NCBI RefSeq assembly: GCF_010093595.1
Contig: NW_022985438.1
Span: 2,538,786 to 2,602,785 of the forward strand
DNA length: 64,000 nucleotides
Direction: 5' to 3'
Origin: Mytilinidion resinicola
Lineage: Eukaryota > Ascomycota > Dothideomycetes > Mytilinidiales > Mytilinidiaceae
Below, one piece after another: positions 33,281 through 45,633 of this stretch (its first letter is position 1; each line of letters starts with the position of its first letter). The notes beneath the pieces are model-generated. The model was not told the DNA's origin and made no database searches. It saw only the letters and a program-made list of their open reading frames with translations. Both the position numbers and the translations under genes were made by a program.

Positions 33281-34412
33281 TTACTTCCATTCATCAACCA
33301 CCCGGCCCAGCGCCGCCAGCATCTCGCTCTTTCTTGCATCATCGCACCAACTCCCCTCAATGCCAGCCCGACAGATTTGAGTCCACTCCGCGATGCTCAG
33401 ATCGAATGCTTCATGGACAGCACAATAGTTGTCCAAGATGTACCCGCCAAAATAAGCGGGATCGTCGCTGTTGATGCTGAAGTTCACGCCAGCATCTAAG
33501 AATTTACGGATGGGCAAGTCCTTGATGGAAGGCACTCCCTTTAGCACAACATTGCTTATAGGACACACCGTGAGCATGGTGCCGCTCGCCGCAACCCGGC
33601 GCATGAGGTCCTCGTCGTCTGCAAGCGCCCTACCATGGTCAATACGCTCAATTCCTAGGAGCTCAATTCCGCTGGCGATGTAAGAAGCCGGGCCTTCCTC
33701 GCCCCAATGTGCGGTCCGGCGCAAGCCCTGCCTTCCGGCTTTCTCGAATAATTCCACGAACAAGTTTGGGGGATATTCAAGCTCACTCGAATCTAAACCA
33801 ATTCCTTTGATATGGCCGTCTGAAAAGCTGGCCTGCACGTCTGCGTCATCAAAAGTCTTCAAGGCGTCTGGGACCGGCAGATGTCTTAGAAAACAGCAGA
33901 TCAGTTCGGTGCTGATACCCAGCTCGGTCTGAGCACGATTGCGAGCGGCGTTGAAGCCAGAAAGAATAGTCGAATATGGAACGCCACGAGAAGTATGGGC
34001 CTGCGGATCGAAGAAGACTTCAGCGTGGTGGACGCCATCCGCCGACGCTCGCTGAAAGTAGTCCCATGCAAGAGCTTCGAAGTCGCCTTGATGGATCAGA
34101 ACAGACATCCCGATGTAATAGAAATGAAGGAAGTCATCCAGTGACGTGAAACTAGATTTCGCATTCATATCAGTGCCTTTCTCGGAACAAGCTTCACGTC
34201 AGATCTAGTTTGAAGGAATCGACTGCGTACCGTTCATAGCGGGCCGAAAGAGTCTCTTGGGACGCAAAAACTGCATCATCTTTAGGTAAAGCAATGTTAT
34301 TACGGCTTGCAAGCTCAAAAAGAAGAGGTACACTCAAGGCTCCTTCGAGATGGACATGATGCTCGGCCTTGGGTAACTTATTCAGAAAGGGATGCAGAGG
34401 CGACCGACACAT
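33281..34412 (-). CDS. AAH1: adenine deaminase (adenosine deaminase superfamily)
   Basis: Exons 34412..34231 and 34151..33281, intron of 79 bases (GTACGC..ATCTAG); 350 aa, the family's usual length. The splice joins LSARYER to FTSLDDFLHFYYIGM, a junction typical of fungal Aah1. Zinc ligands: His19/His21 in EHHVHLEGAL, His in RTAHWGEE, and Asp in INSDDPAYF. IERIDHGRAL and the catalytic Glu of HWGEE are also present. The enzyme deaminates adenine to hypoxanthine for purine salvage. Fungal Aah1-type enzymes are closer to adenosine deaminases than to bacterial adenine deaminases. An ADA-like preference for adenosine cannot be fully excluded. Confidence 0.93.
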
Positions 34413-37400
34413 TCTTTCAACAGCTAATGGGTCTTAGGAAAAGAAAATGCAATTTCTTCAACTCTGGTTTACGCCGTTAAGCAGCCCTGGGTCATCAAAA
34501 GCTGCGGTTGGGACACGAAGGAGAAATCTGCGGTCGATTTTGAGTCGAAAAAGCACGTACGGACTACGACGTTACCTCGAGCTATCGATAAGCACTATGT
34601 CGTTCTGAGACAAGCGCCCCACAGAACCAACGGCTTCATAGCCAGAAAAGCGTCTGCTGTTGTACCTGCCCATGTGGTGCAGCCGCCGTTGTTCCACCTT
34701 GTGCGCCACGAGGCTGTATCGAGAGGGGTTCAAATCTTCCCGTGTGCTGTACCGCTAAGAGTAGTATTGTCCTGCCCCTTGCGCACACATACAAACGCAC
34801 GAACCAGCCTGCGATGCCACCAAACTAATAGCAAACCGGATAGGAAGGCAAGATGAAAGGAGTTGGTAAACCCCCACTTCGTTAATAGCGCACTCGGCAC
34901 CGGCTTTTACTTTTTCAACTCATCTGCCTGTAAGGGAATTCTTTGCGATGAAGACAAGCTGAAAACTGCCAGGCAAGGCTATCATAGGCTCATTGAGAGG
35001 TTGATTAGCCTAAATGGCCGGGCACTGAAGCGACAATCCATAAGATCGACGACTTGGCCAGGGTTCCGTTGAGGCGCATGAGCGAGGTAGCAGCACGTGA
35101 CGCATTCACGTGATATCGACGCTCAACATCAACCCGGAGGCGACATCTTGAATGGGAAGGTGGAGCAGAAGTTCAGCATGTCTGTGTGTCGGGACAGGTT
35201 TTCTCGAAAATGTCTCATAGCCCGCGGCCCTTCTTACCTGGTCGTCGTCATGGCCTCCGCCACGATCGACGGCGTTTCCTTCCCGGCTCGCACGTGGATT
35301 CACGGTTATCAGAATCATGCATGAAGGATGCTCAGCCTAGCGACGATCAATCTGATGGACGAAACGGACATCGACTTCCTCTTCAAGCTCGGGTACGACC
35401 TGGACGCACGCGAGAATTACGTTTCTGACCAGCGGTCTGGTGTTTCATGCAGGTCCGCGGGAGCTGGGACCACAAATCGACGCGCAGCCCCATCTTGGTA
35501 AGTAGAGCACGCTTGGAGGCAGCAACAGACACAGATGAGGCAGTTTTCGTAAGGAAAGGTCCCGCTAACGATCTTATCTGCATTCACTATTATAGAGTAT
35601 CGGTATCTGGACTGCAACGGGTTACCCCGGAATTCAGTCGGCAGTGCCCGCGCTGGCCGATGACAGGAGGAACCGGCGATCCCAAGGAAAATGTGACAGG
35701 GAGGCGCTGAGCGCTAGGCCAATGAAGGGACCAGCACTCTAACGGCAGACTCGGGCGGAGGCATCCGAGCCGCTAGGAGGCTCATGCGCACGAGCAGGAA
35801 GCACACAAAGATAGGAAGATCCGCAGATCAATTCTCGCAGATCGTCAACCAGCACGCTTCATGTGGTTACTGACGCTTGGGACTAGCTACGTACCCTCCG
35901 GGCGAAGGATATCTCCACCTCACACGGTACGGCGGTTATGAGCGGTCATTTTCTTATGACTTTCTGTAGCTCCCACAGGCCAGCCGAGAAGCGGGAAGCG
36001 GGAGAAAGATTGTTGTTTTAAAAAGACGCACTGATGGCTCGGCGTCCTCACCGAGGAAAAGCGCGAGCACGACGGCGCCGGAGCATGGCTTGTGTGGCGA
36101 CGGCACGTTTGGAGAGGCCTTCTTTGCGGTGCTTCTATTGTACTGCGCTTCTGACGCCGCCGAAAGCATGGCAAACGTGCCGCGAGCAAACCCTTCACCT
36201 CTTCACCCGCGACATCGGTTGAGGCGCGGGAGAGTCTAGGCGGGCCGGCACCCCAACCGCCCCTGTTGGTGGTGTGGTAGAATATGCACCCGGGGGCCGC
36301 GATGCAGGAGAGGTCTGGACCTGGCCGTGAAAAGGTCGACGACAGCAGATGGACTTTCACCATGCTTGCAGCTTCGACGGGCGTGGCACCCTCGCACAGG
36401 GCTTGGAAGCCTCCAGCCGATGTATTGCCAGTGGGGAAAAACGTGGCCGAGGCGTGTCCAGCGGGCGGCTAGGGCAGCGCCAGCGAGGAGCCTTGGAGCT
36501 AGCAGCCCGCCTTGAGCCACATTCATCACGACGGCGTGGCTGGCTGACCTCGAGGCTTGCCAGGTGCGCTCTCTCCCATCGGCATCCCGTCATCACCTCT
36601 CCCGAGCGTCCACCACCCCGCGGCTCTCACGACCACGGCTGATTGGCATTTTCCCCTGGCGGAGCTGTTGCCGACAGCTTTTGTCACGGCTGTCGCGCAG
36701 ACGGTACGCCTGGCGCGCCGCGCCCCTGGGGTGAGCAGAAAAGCAGGTCTGGGCGCCGACCTTCTGCAGCAGGCGGAGACCGTTCCCCCTTCTCTGCCCT
36801 GCTCGCTCCCGAACAGCCAGAAGAACCCAGCAGCGGCCGGCATAGCTCCTCGAAGCGCAGCCCCTGGCATGGCGTGCACGCAGCCCTATCACGTCCCCTC
36901 GAACCGACGTCTCTGCAGCACCCGTCCACGCCTCGGAGACGCTGAAAGGGCTAGAAAAGAGCCTCTCGGCGCCCGTGGCCAGCGTGCGAGCCACAGGGGG
37001 GGATGCACGCAGGGATAGACGAGGCGGAAGGCCCTGCCCTTCACTGTGTTCCTGCGACTCCGTCACCTGCCAGCCGTGCCCCCCGCGCTGCTGGATGACC
37101 GACGGCTGTGTTGGCCACGGTGGCGACACTGGCATGATGGCAAGTCCCGACGACGGCAGCCGGGCGCGTGGGTTCACGCCGGTGCTGCGTGGTGGTGAGC
37201 ATGGAGGGCCGTAGGCGTCCCGAAGGGCTCTTCTGGACGGGATCGCCAGCATCGAGCAGCTGTTAGAACTGAAACTTCCCACCCGGGTCCACGTCCGGCT
37301 CGCTGCTTGCTTGGCTTGCGGCGCCAGTGCCGTATGCTTCGCAGCTCGCCGGTGCATGTGCTTGTTACGCCTCGCGCACGCACCACGAGAATCATTGGGC

Positions 37401-38414
37401 TTCCATGGAGCACCGCACGCTGTCCTACCTAGCCCATCAACCTGCTGCCGGCCGTTGACGGCGGCGACGCACACTGGGCTGTTCCTCGGTCTGTGGCGCC
37501 GCACGCCACAGCTTCCCGGCCTAACGAATGCAGCTCCAGCGAGCAAGGAGCCCTCCACGGCCTCGTCTGGATGCCTCCCGAGTGGGCTGGAAAGCATGCA
37601 GAATCAGCTCCCTCTCCGCATGTGCTCAAAGGGGGCTGGCTGGACGTCCGCTGGCCGTCTTGAGCGGCCCTGCTTTTGCTCTTCCACCGCGCCGTGCAGC
37701 AGCATCCATTGTGCCCCCCAAATCTAACCTGCTCGAGGCTGTGGCAGCATCTCCACCGGCAATCGGTCTGGGGTCGATCAGCAAGCGTAACGTCACTCGG
37801 TGCTGGCGGCCAGCCGGCCATCACTGTCAGTTTTGTGGTAGGTATCTCCTGCGTTTATTCGTCCCGCAGTCCCCCGTCACCTCACTCTCCTGCACCTAAC
37901 CTCTTACCCTCCCGAGCACAACGCCGCGAGGCCCCTATCCCGACTCGCTCGTTGTTTCTCCCAATCGCAAGCCGACCAGACCTTGCATCACGGCCACTGC
38001 TCGCTTCAGCCTCTGTGGGCACTGTCTCTGCTCGCTGATCTGGCCAGGCTGATGTATGAATCAGACCGGAGCAGCCGAACTCCGTGCAAAATCCAGGATC
38101 ATTCGGGACCATCGGCTGGCATACCAGGGCCCTGTCGCACCGCGAACAAGCGCTTCTGTCGACGACTCTGGTCGGCAGCACTGGTCTGAGCGGTCAATTA
38201 CTATCCGCCTCTTCAAACGAGCCAAGCGCGAGATGCATTAGCTCACGCCTGTTTTCTATTGGCCATTGTCTCCTCTGGCGCCGGGAGCCTTCCAGGTTGC
38301 TGGGCAAGTGTGGGAGGCGTTTCGGTTAGTCCCGAGCACGGCGGCGTAAATACCCCACAGCGTCCCTATTATCTGTCCCGGTATAGTTCCGCCTCTTTTC
38401 CTGCGTCTATCAAC
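34413..38414. other. 4-kb region without recognised gene
   Basis: 34.4-35.9 kb has ordinary composition; near 35328-35750 there are exon-like fragments (see findings). 36.0-38.3 kb is strongly GC-rich, with long overlapping open frames on both strands (up to 334 codons, minus, 36593-37597). None has a domain-like sequence, so I treat them as chance frames. The last 150 bases lead into the Zn2Cys6 gene. Confidence 0.45.
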
Positions 38415-41389
38415 ATGGATGCGCCGCTATCAAACTCATATCAGCGTCATCCACATCCTCATTCGCTTGGAATACAGACCTCTGCACCCTCAAATGCGTC
38501 GCAGCCAACCCTAATACCACCACCAACCGGTATGTTTGGAACTCCAACCTCAGGACGCCCGCCAGGTCTATCGGCCCCTCTACAGACTCAGCACACTGGG
38601 AATCGCTCTCCAGGAGGCTATAATGCAACCGCTTATAGTCAGTCATACGCCACGTCTTCGGTATCACCAAGCACTGCCTCTGGAAGTCTACAGGACCTGC
38701 CTCCTAATGACCACTCCATGAGTAGTGCCGGCATCTCCCCAACACACATCTCAAACGCAAGTCTCAATTCCAGTTTGAATGCGCAGAAGAGGGCGTATCG
38801 TCAAAGAAGGAAGGACCCAAGCTGCGATGCGTGCAGAGAGCGAAAAGTCAAAGTGAGTCGACTATTTAGCTACTTTGTCCTCAATTTTGCGCACGCAGCA
38901 ACTGGAGTGCGTGCTGTGACGACCAGCACTTGTTGTTCACTAGCCTCTATCTGTTCCCGGTGTGGAGACCAGCATTGAGGAGATTTTGCTTGAGAGCTAG
39001 AACAACCCAGCTTCACACATCGGCCCCCGAACGGAGTAGTGCACCTTGCCAGGTGCAGATGATACTGCCACTCAAGAGATTTTAGTGTTTACGCGCACTT
39101 GCTCATGCCGTCGAATCAGGGGCCTGCGAAGCCATTCGCGACTTTTTGTTTCCTGTCATTGATTAGGAGGGCTGCTCCTTTCTTTTGTATAGCGGCTGAC
39201 GAACTTCCTAGTGTGATGCTACAGAGACCTCACCCTGTTCAGAATGCTCCAGTCGAAGTCACAAATGTCAATTCACAAAGGAAACAAATCGCCGGATGTC
39301 CTCGATAAAGTACGCGTTTTCTCTTATTATTTGCACCCCTGTGACAGGTTTGGACTGACTCTGTTTAGACAAGTACAAGACCTACAAAGTCAATTAGCTG
39401 AAGCCAAGCACCAAATCAACAACCTAATGGCAATGCTTCAGGAGGGAGGAGCAATGGAGGTTGACCGCAGAGCCATGGACGCGCACATTTTGAAACTTCC
39501 AGACATCGTGCCAAATATGGAGAAGCGGCATCGACACCCAGTGATGAACAACTTCGACTATGTTCGCAAGAATATACGAATCTATGGCAGAGGGCTATTC
39601 AAGGCACCGCCACCCTACCGGCTAGGCACTTTGCAGCCCTCCATGGTCATACTACCTTCGCTACCAGCAAGAGACTTGACAGATCGTCTTACAAAACGGT
39701 ACTTCGAGTCGATACACAGATGGTATCCAGTCATCCACTGGCCAACCTTTCAACTCGAAATTGACAGAGCGTACGCACCGGGCAGTTTGCAGACCATACC
39801 TGAAGCATGGCTTGGATTGTTTTTTGCTGTACTTGCTTGCAGCACGCTCGGTTTGGTGGGCTCTCCAAGAGCCGATCTTGAGGGCATGTCCTATCTGGAG
39901 ATATCTGCGAAAGCCATCACGCCCTGGACCGACGACCCTACAATTGACTATGCGAGAGCTTCTTTGTTGATCAGCATATTCGTCACAGAAATGAACATGA
40001 AATCTGCTGGGTGGGTCTGGCTTGGGGGCGCAGTGAGAATTGCGCAGGATATTGGCCTACATTCTGAGACAGGTCCTTGGCCTGTGATTGAAGGAGAGAT
40101 AAGGCGGCGAGTGTGGTGGTCCATATATGCTTGGGAAAGGCTAGTAGTAATCCAGATGCCGCTTATGGCCGTTGTTAATGTTTCATAGGCTTCTATCTCT
40201 CGAGCTCAGACGGCCGACCCTAATCGATGACGACGATTGCAACGTCGAGCTTCCCTCCCCAGTCGAAGATCGGTTTATACAACCCCAAGCAATCGTCCGG
40301 ACTTCTACAAACTACGCACCACACATTGGCCTAGTGGCGCTTATCCCTACTGCTTATATCGTACCAAAGCTGAGAAAAACACTCAAAGCCGCCATCATAA
40401 CACCTCACATACGCCAGACCTACGAGGAACACTTCCACCGAATTCTCTACTCCTTCCCCGAATCGTACCATCCAGCTTCGAAAAGCTATATGGATCCTAT
40501 GGGACTGCCTGCAGTGCTCGTGCTCCAGAGCGCTCGGTCCCAGATGTATCGACACAACATGTCTGTATCTTTTGGAGTTGGGGAGCGCACTGTGGCTCTA
40601 CAGGGATGTCTTTTGGTGGCACAAGAAACAGCGAGTTATATATCGAGAAGTATGCCCCAGAAGCCTCATGTCTCCGAATACCCGGAGAGCATCCAAGCTA
40701 CCGCCTTGACTATTGCATCAAGCATGCTCTGCGCCCATTTGTGGCGAAGTATGCTCATTCTGTGCCTATGTGCAGACTTTGACGGGGCTTTGGTGTGCCT
40801 GCGCTTCAGTACCACCATCGGAGATACACGCAAGATCAACGCGGCCTGTGGAAGAAACTTAGCCTTCTTTTTAGATCGCCTCACGGAACGCGTTCACAGC
40901 GGTAATGGGGCGCACCATCAACTCGAACAAGATGAGGAGATGCTTGCTTATGTCAGCGGTGATGTACAAGGAAGCTTGGAGGACTCGTGGGTGTGGACAG
41001 GCAGCGAGGTTGGTCAAAATATTAGCCAGACACTCCCTTCTCCTGTCGTCGACTCGGCTACGAGAGAAAGCGGTGATGCGATGGATACTACCTCACTGCC
41101 GCTTCGACCAACAATGGTCCCAGTGGAGAAAGATACAAGAGAATGGGGTGGTTGGGAGCGAGTCGAGCGGATGATTTGCCAACTTAAGGACGAGCGAAGT
41201 CGAATGAATCAACCCCCACTACCGCCACCTCCTAACTACTATCACCGGCCGCTACACAACCCTGGGAAGAGATTACAACTGGCCCCGGATGCAGCCGCCC
41301 CGGCCCCATCTGCCGCTCCAAGGACACCCACGTCGACTAGTGTGGAGCCTGCCGGGTCATCTCGCATCAGCATTGCGAATATTATCTAG
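38415..41389 (+). CDS. Zn2Cys6 transcription factor with fungal-specific TF domain
   Basis: Four exons: 38415..38852, 39212..39309, 39369..40139 and 40189..41389; 835 aa. The zinc cluster is split by intron 1: Cys137 and Cys140 ([10 protein letters not shown]) are in exon 1, while Cys147, 155, 158 and 165 ([19 protein letters not shown]) are in exon 2, giving the C-X2-C-X6-C-X7-C-X2-C-X6-C spacing. A coiled-coil dimerisation segment follows ([19 protein letters not shown]). The regulatory middle region contains [18 protein letters not shown] and [17 protein letters not shown]. Intron 1 is unusually long (359 bases). Intron 3 begins with GC (AG|GCTAGT..CATAG, 49 bases), the only join that keeps [14 protein letters not shown] in frame. 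Targets cannot be inferred. Confidence 0.85.
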
Positions 41390-42962
41390 AGTACGACATC
41401 ACGATCTAAGAATGCGCCGAGCATATAATCAGTAATGCTATTGATAGTAACTGACCGCGTGGAGCTTTCAGGCTCGATACGAATAGTTTGGTTTCATAGC
41501 AACGATTTCGGCGTCTCATATTGTTTCATTACGGGGTAAAAATATCTACAGGGCGGTCGTGTTCATGGCAGGTTTACGAAAATGTCTCTCCATTTGTTTC
41601 TAGCGGGTTCGGTTCATCGTTGCAGCGAAGTCGCATTACTCGGGACATGTGGTATACGAACAAGTGTTTAGGATTGGGTTGTTGGCCCGCGGCATCGGTT
41701 GGAGCGTTCCTGGAGGGTCTCTCAGCCATCAGCAGCTCGGAAGAAAATGGACGATATACGTGTCCACGTCAATGTAAGATTATAATGCATAGAGGCGCAG
41801 CACGGCCTTGGCTGCGTTTATTCCGCGGGATTATTGGGAGTATGGTGAGCCTTTCCGAAACTCTAGAGTGAAGTTCAAGGCTTTCGGTGTTCTCGAAGCC
41901 GTGGACGGTTCAACCAACGGCCCTGCTAGGTCAGCGTGAGGAGACAATAACGATCGGTGAGGCCGTGTGAAACTTGACAGCGTGGCCAGCGATGTAAATG
42001 AAGCCACTAATGCGGAAATTGGGCACTGGAAAGTAGTGAGGCTTTATCAGATGCTCCAGTGGTGTTACCGCGGGGGTAAGCTGTGGCGGCTGGGGGCAAT
42101 GGCGACAACGGAAGCCCATTCTCCTGATGTGGAGTTGCTGAATTCGAGCTACAACGCGAAGCTGACACCGAAAGGCATCTATGATTGTGATTGAGAGCTG
42201 CTAATGCATTGATATTAGGGCTGCATGGTCTTGATGTCTTTGGCCCCAAGTGCTGTGTGCGAAAAGCTGACGGCGCGCGGTGCAGAATTTACCTGATTCA
42301 GACCATCACGACAGGGTCAGGAGACAGGGCCCGCACGCCACAAGCATCCCGCGAACCGGCTGCTGAGCCACGATGGCCTCGCCGACGGGGCGGAGATGAT
42401 ACCAACGAGCTGCTGAAACGTCGTAGAGCAGCATTGAGAACACTCCACGAAGACGGTCGGTGTGGGATATATCGCTCCGACGCCCCCCAGAGCGCGGCCG
42501 TGCGTGTGCTCGAAGGCATATAAAAGCACAGCAATGGGAGGGCCAGACGGGTTCGAAGCACGCTGCTCATTTGGCTGACACTCTTCCCCATATCTACAGG
42601 GTTCAAATGTGACAACCCCGGCCCCGTGCCTGATCGATATCGTTTCACTCGCCCCAGCTCCCGCAGCACCCCCCCGTCTGGCCCCCCTCAGCACCGCCGT
42701 CGATTGGCTGATGCCCCGCCAGCGTGCAGATTCCGCAGCAATGGCGCTGATACAAGCTTCTGCTGCCGCGGCGCCAGCCACGTCCTCCAAAAGCTTGAAA
42801 ATCCCATACCCCGACCCCCCAACCTTACACCTGCCGTTTATCAACAGTTCGAGCCCCTCGCCGGCCCGCTCATATTCTCCGTCGATTGCTTCATCCCTCC
42901 CAGACCCAGACACCTCTACCGACAACACAACCCGCATCGACGTCCGCCTGCTCGCCGAGATC
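41390..42962. other. intergenic, upstream of glutamate decarboxylase
   Basis: 1.57 kb without a supported gene. The frame of the decarboxylase stays open upstream to an ATG at 42609, but that extension is Pro/Ser/Ala-rich and not family-like, so it is probably leader sequence. Confidence 0.45.
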
Positions 42963-44942
42963 ATGGTCCACCTCTCCCGCGTCCCTACGTCCAAGGACAT
43001 CTCAGCCCCGCTCGTTGAAGGGCTCGAGAGGATCAAGTTCGAGCACGCCGACGAAGACGATGCCACCGTGTCTGTCTACGGCTCCCGCTATGCTGCCCAG
43101 GACTTGCCTAGGCATGAGATGCCAGAGCTCGAGATGCCAAAGGAAGTGTGAGTTGTTTTTCTGCCCCGCCATGCCCCGCCATTGGAACCCGGAGCTTCTA
43201 GACGCTGACGTCGTGGACAGCGCATACCGCATGATTAAGGACGACTTGACGCTCGACGGCACCCCGACGCTAAATCTGGCCAGTTTCGTCACCACCTATA
43301 TGGTATGCTGCTCTGGTAGTTGTGTGTGCTCTGGTAAATAGTGCTAAATGACTGCAGGAAGAAGAGGCCGAGAAGCTGATGATTGAATGTTTCTCCAAGA
43401 ACTTCATTGGTGCGTTTGCTATCTTATCAAGATGCGCCAGCTCCACTAACCAATCCTAGACTACGAGGAATATCCCGTGTCAGCTGACATTCAAGCACGA
43501 TGTGTTTCCATGTTTGTGGCCACTTTCAAACATCTGAATATATAGCATGCTGACTAGAGTTCAGGATTGCTCGTCTTTTCAACATCCCCACGAAAGATGA
43601 CTCCAACGCCATGGGCACCTCCACAATCGGTAGCTCCGAGGCTATCATGCTCGCGGTGCTCGCCATGAAGAAGCTTTGGGCGAACAAGCGAAAGGCCGAG
43701 GGAAAGCCCTTCGATCGCCCCAACATCATCATGAACTCTGCCGTCCAGGTGTGCTGGGAGAAAGCTGCACGCTACTTCGACGTCGAGGAGAAGTACGTGT
43801 ACTGCACTGAGGATCGCTTTGTCATCGATCCCCAGCAAGCCATCGACCTCATTGACGAGAACACCATTGGCATATGTGCCATCCTCGGAACGACATACAC
43901 GGGGGAGTACGAAGACATCAAGGGCATCAACGATCTCCTCGTAGAGAAAAACCTCGACGTTCCCATTCACGGTTTGTCCTCCATCAGCCACACCTCACAG
44001 TGCCCGTACTGACCTCTGAACAGTCGATGCCGCAAGTGGTGGCTTCGTCGCGCCCTTCATCAATCCCGGACTCCTCTGGGACTTCCGTCTCGAGAAGGTC
44101 GTCAGCATCAACGTTTCGGGCCACAAGTATGGCCTCGTCTACCCCGGCGTCGGCTGGGTCGTCTGGCGCGACCCCCAGTTCCTCCCTAAGGAGCTCGTCT
44201 TCAACATCAACTACCTTGGCGCAGACCAAGCCTCCTTCACTCTCAACTTCTCTCGCGGCGCCTCCCAGATCATCGGCCAGTACTACCAACTGATCCGCTT
44301 GGGCAAGCATGGATACCGCGCTATCATGCTGTATGCCTCCTTCTCCCCTCCCCCTTCCCCCTAACGTACCACATTACTAACCAATCTTTCACTAGCAACC
44401 TCACTCGCACAGCCGACTACCTCGCTGCCAATCTCGAGCAGCTCGGCTTCATCATCTTGTCCAAAGGCGGCGGAGAAGGCCTCCCTCTCGTTGCCTGCCG
44501 TCTCGACCCCGACTCGGACAAGCACTACGACGAATTTGCCATCGCCCACCAGCTGCGCGAGCGCGGCTGGGTCGTCCCCGCATACACCATGGCGCCGCAC
44601 ACGGAGAACCTGAAGCTCATGCGCGTTGTGGTCCGCGAGGACTTCACGCGCAGCAGGTGCGATTCGCTGATTGCCGACTTCAAGCTTGCGTGCCAGACGC
44701 TGGACAAGTTGGACGCGAAGACGATTGAGGAGCGTAAGGAGTAAGTCATTCCCCCAACCCCCTAACCTCTTTTGGTTTCAAGTATAAAACGGAACATCCC
44801 TGACGATCTGGGATCTAGACACCGCACGAATATGCGCAAGAAGGCGACGCGCACGGGCCGCCACCACAAGCTCAACGAGCACTTCACCGACGAGAAGCAC
44901 AGCTTGCAAGGTAAAACTGGCAAGACGCACGGCATCTGCTAA
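42963..44942 (+). CDS. glutamate decarboxylase (PLP-dependent)
   Basis: Eight exons: 42963..43147, 43221..43302, 43358..43409, 43460..43511, 43565..43971, 44024..44330, 44396..44740 and 44819..44942; 517 aa. It converts L-glutamate to GABA and CO2, feeding the GABA shunt. The PLP-binding Lys is Lys294 in [30 protein letters not shown] and [12 protein letters not shown] are the cofactor and substrate motifs. [16 protein letters not shown] is the family's usual N-terminus, which decided the start over the in-frame ATG at 42609. Introns 4 and 5 start with the less common GTTTGT. The C-terminal tail ([22 protein letters not shown]) is typical of fungal GADs. Cytosolic. Confidence 0.95.
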
Positions 44943-45633
44943 GCAGTCCGTGTTTGCGTTCTGATATAGCGAAATCACATGCGAAACCACGTGTGTAGAA
45001 AGGTGAATAAAGGGAAATGGATCTCTTGGCTCAAGCAAGCGAAACATAGCGGGAAAGAAAAGATTAGGATTTGGATGGATGGACTATCTTTTTGAGCTGT
45101 GAAAGATACAAAACAGATAAGAAACTTCTTGGAAGTGCAAAACAACAAACCTTTTGATATATGCTGCAGATACGGGAGGGCAGTGCAGATGCTGTGACGC
45201 ACGACGCGCGCCGCCGTCTATATATGCCAACAAGCCCCCCTCTAAGGAACTATATCATCTAGGCACAATCTTCTTCAGACCTCATAACAGGCCGTACTAA
45301 CGCTATCGTCACCATCCCGCCGTCCAATCGGCAGAAACAGCTCAGTGAAGCACGTCCGCTCACCAGCACGTGACAGAGACACGTGGACAGTCCATCGGCC
45401 TATCGAATTCAAGACATGCATCCCCCGTCCACCACCGCATCTGCGTTACCCCGGCGAAAGAAGCGGGGGGTTTGTGGCACTGGTCTTAGAACCCCCAAAA
45501 GACGCCATGGATAATATAAGCTTCCACATAAGTCAGCTTCGCATACGCAACGCATGCAGGTATCCGGATCTGGGAAACCGCCAAGCTCTGGGTGTTCACC
45601 TAGCTGGCGGAAGGGTGGAGAGACAAGACATGC
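44943..45633. other. intergenic between convergent genes
   Basis: 690 bases between the 3' ends of the glutamate decarboxylase and amidase genes. No supported feature. Confidence 0.45.

Noticed and set aside
34674..34760. tRNA-like GGTTCAAATC near 34730
   Set aside because: The B-box-like sequence has no matching acceptor stem or convincing D-arm at the right distance.
36593..37597. 334-codon open frame on the minus strand in GC-rich DNA
   Set aside because: No domain-like pattern, overlaps several other long frames on both strands, and composition explains the lack of stops.
27001..45000. Nitrogen-metabolism gene cluster (LEU4, DUF1989, AAH1, glutamate decarboxylase, amidase)
   Set aside because: The genes are far apart, lie on both strands and are separated by unrelated regions; all except DUF1989 are housekeeping or common catabolic enzymes.
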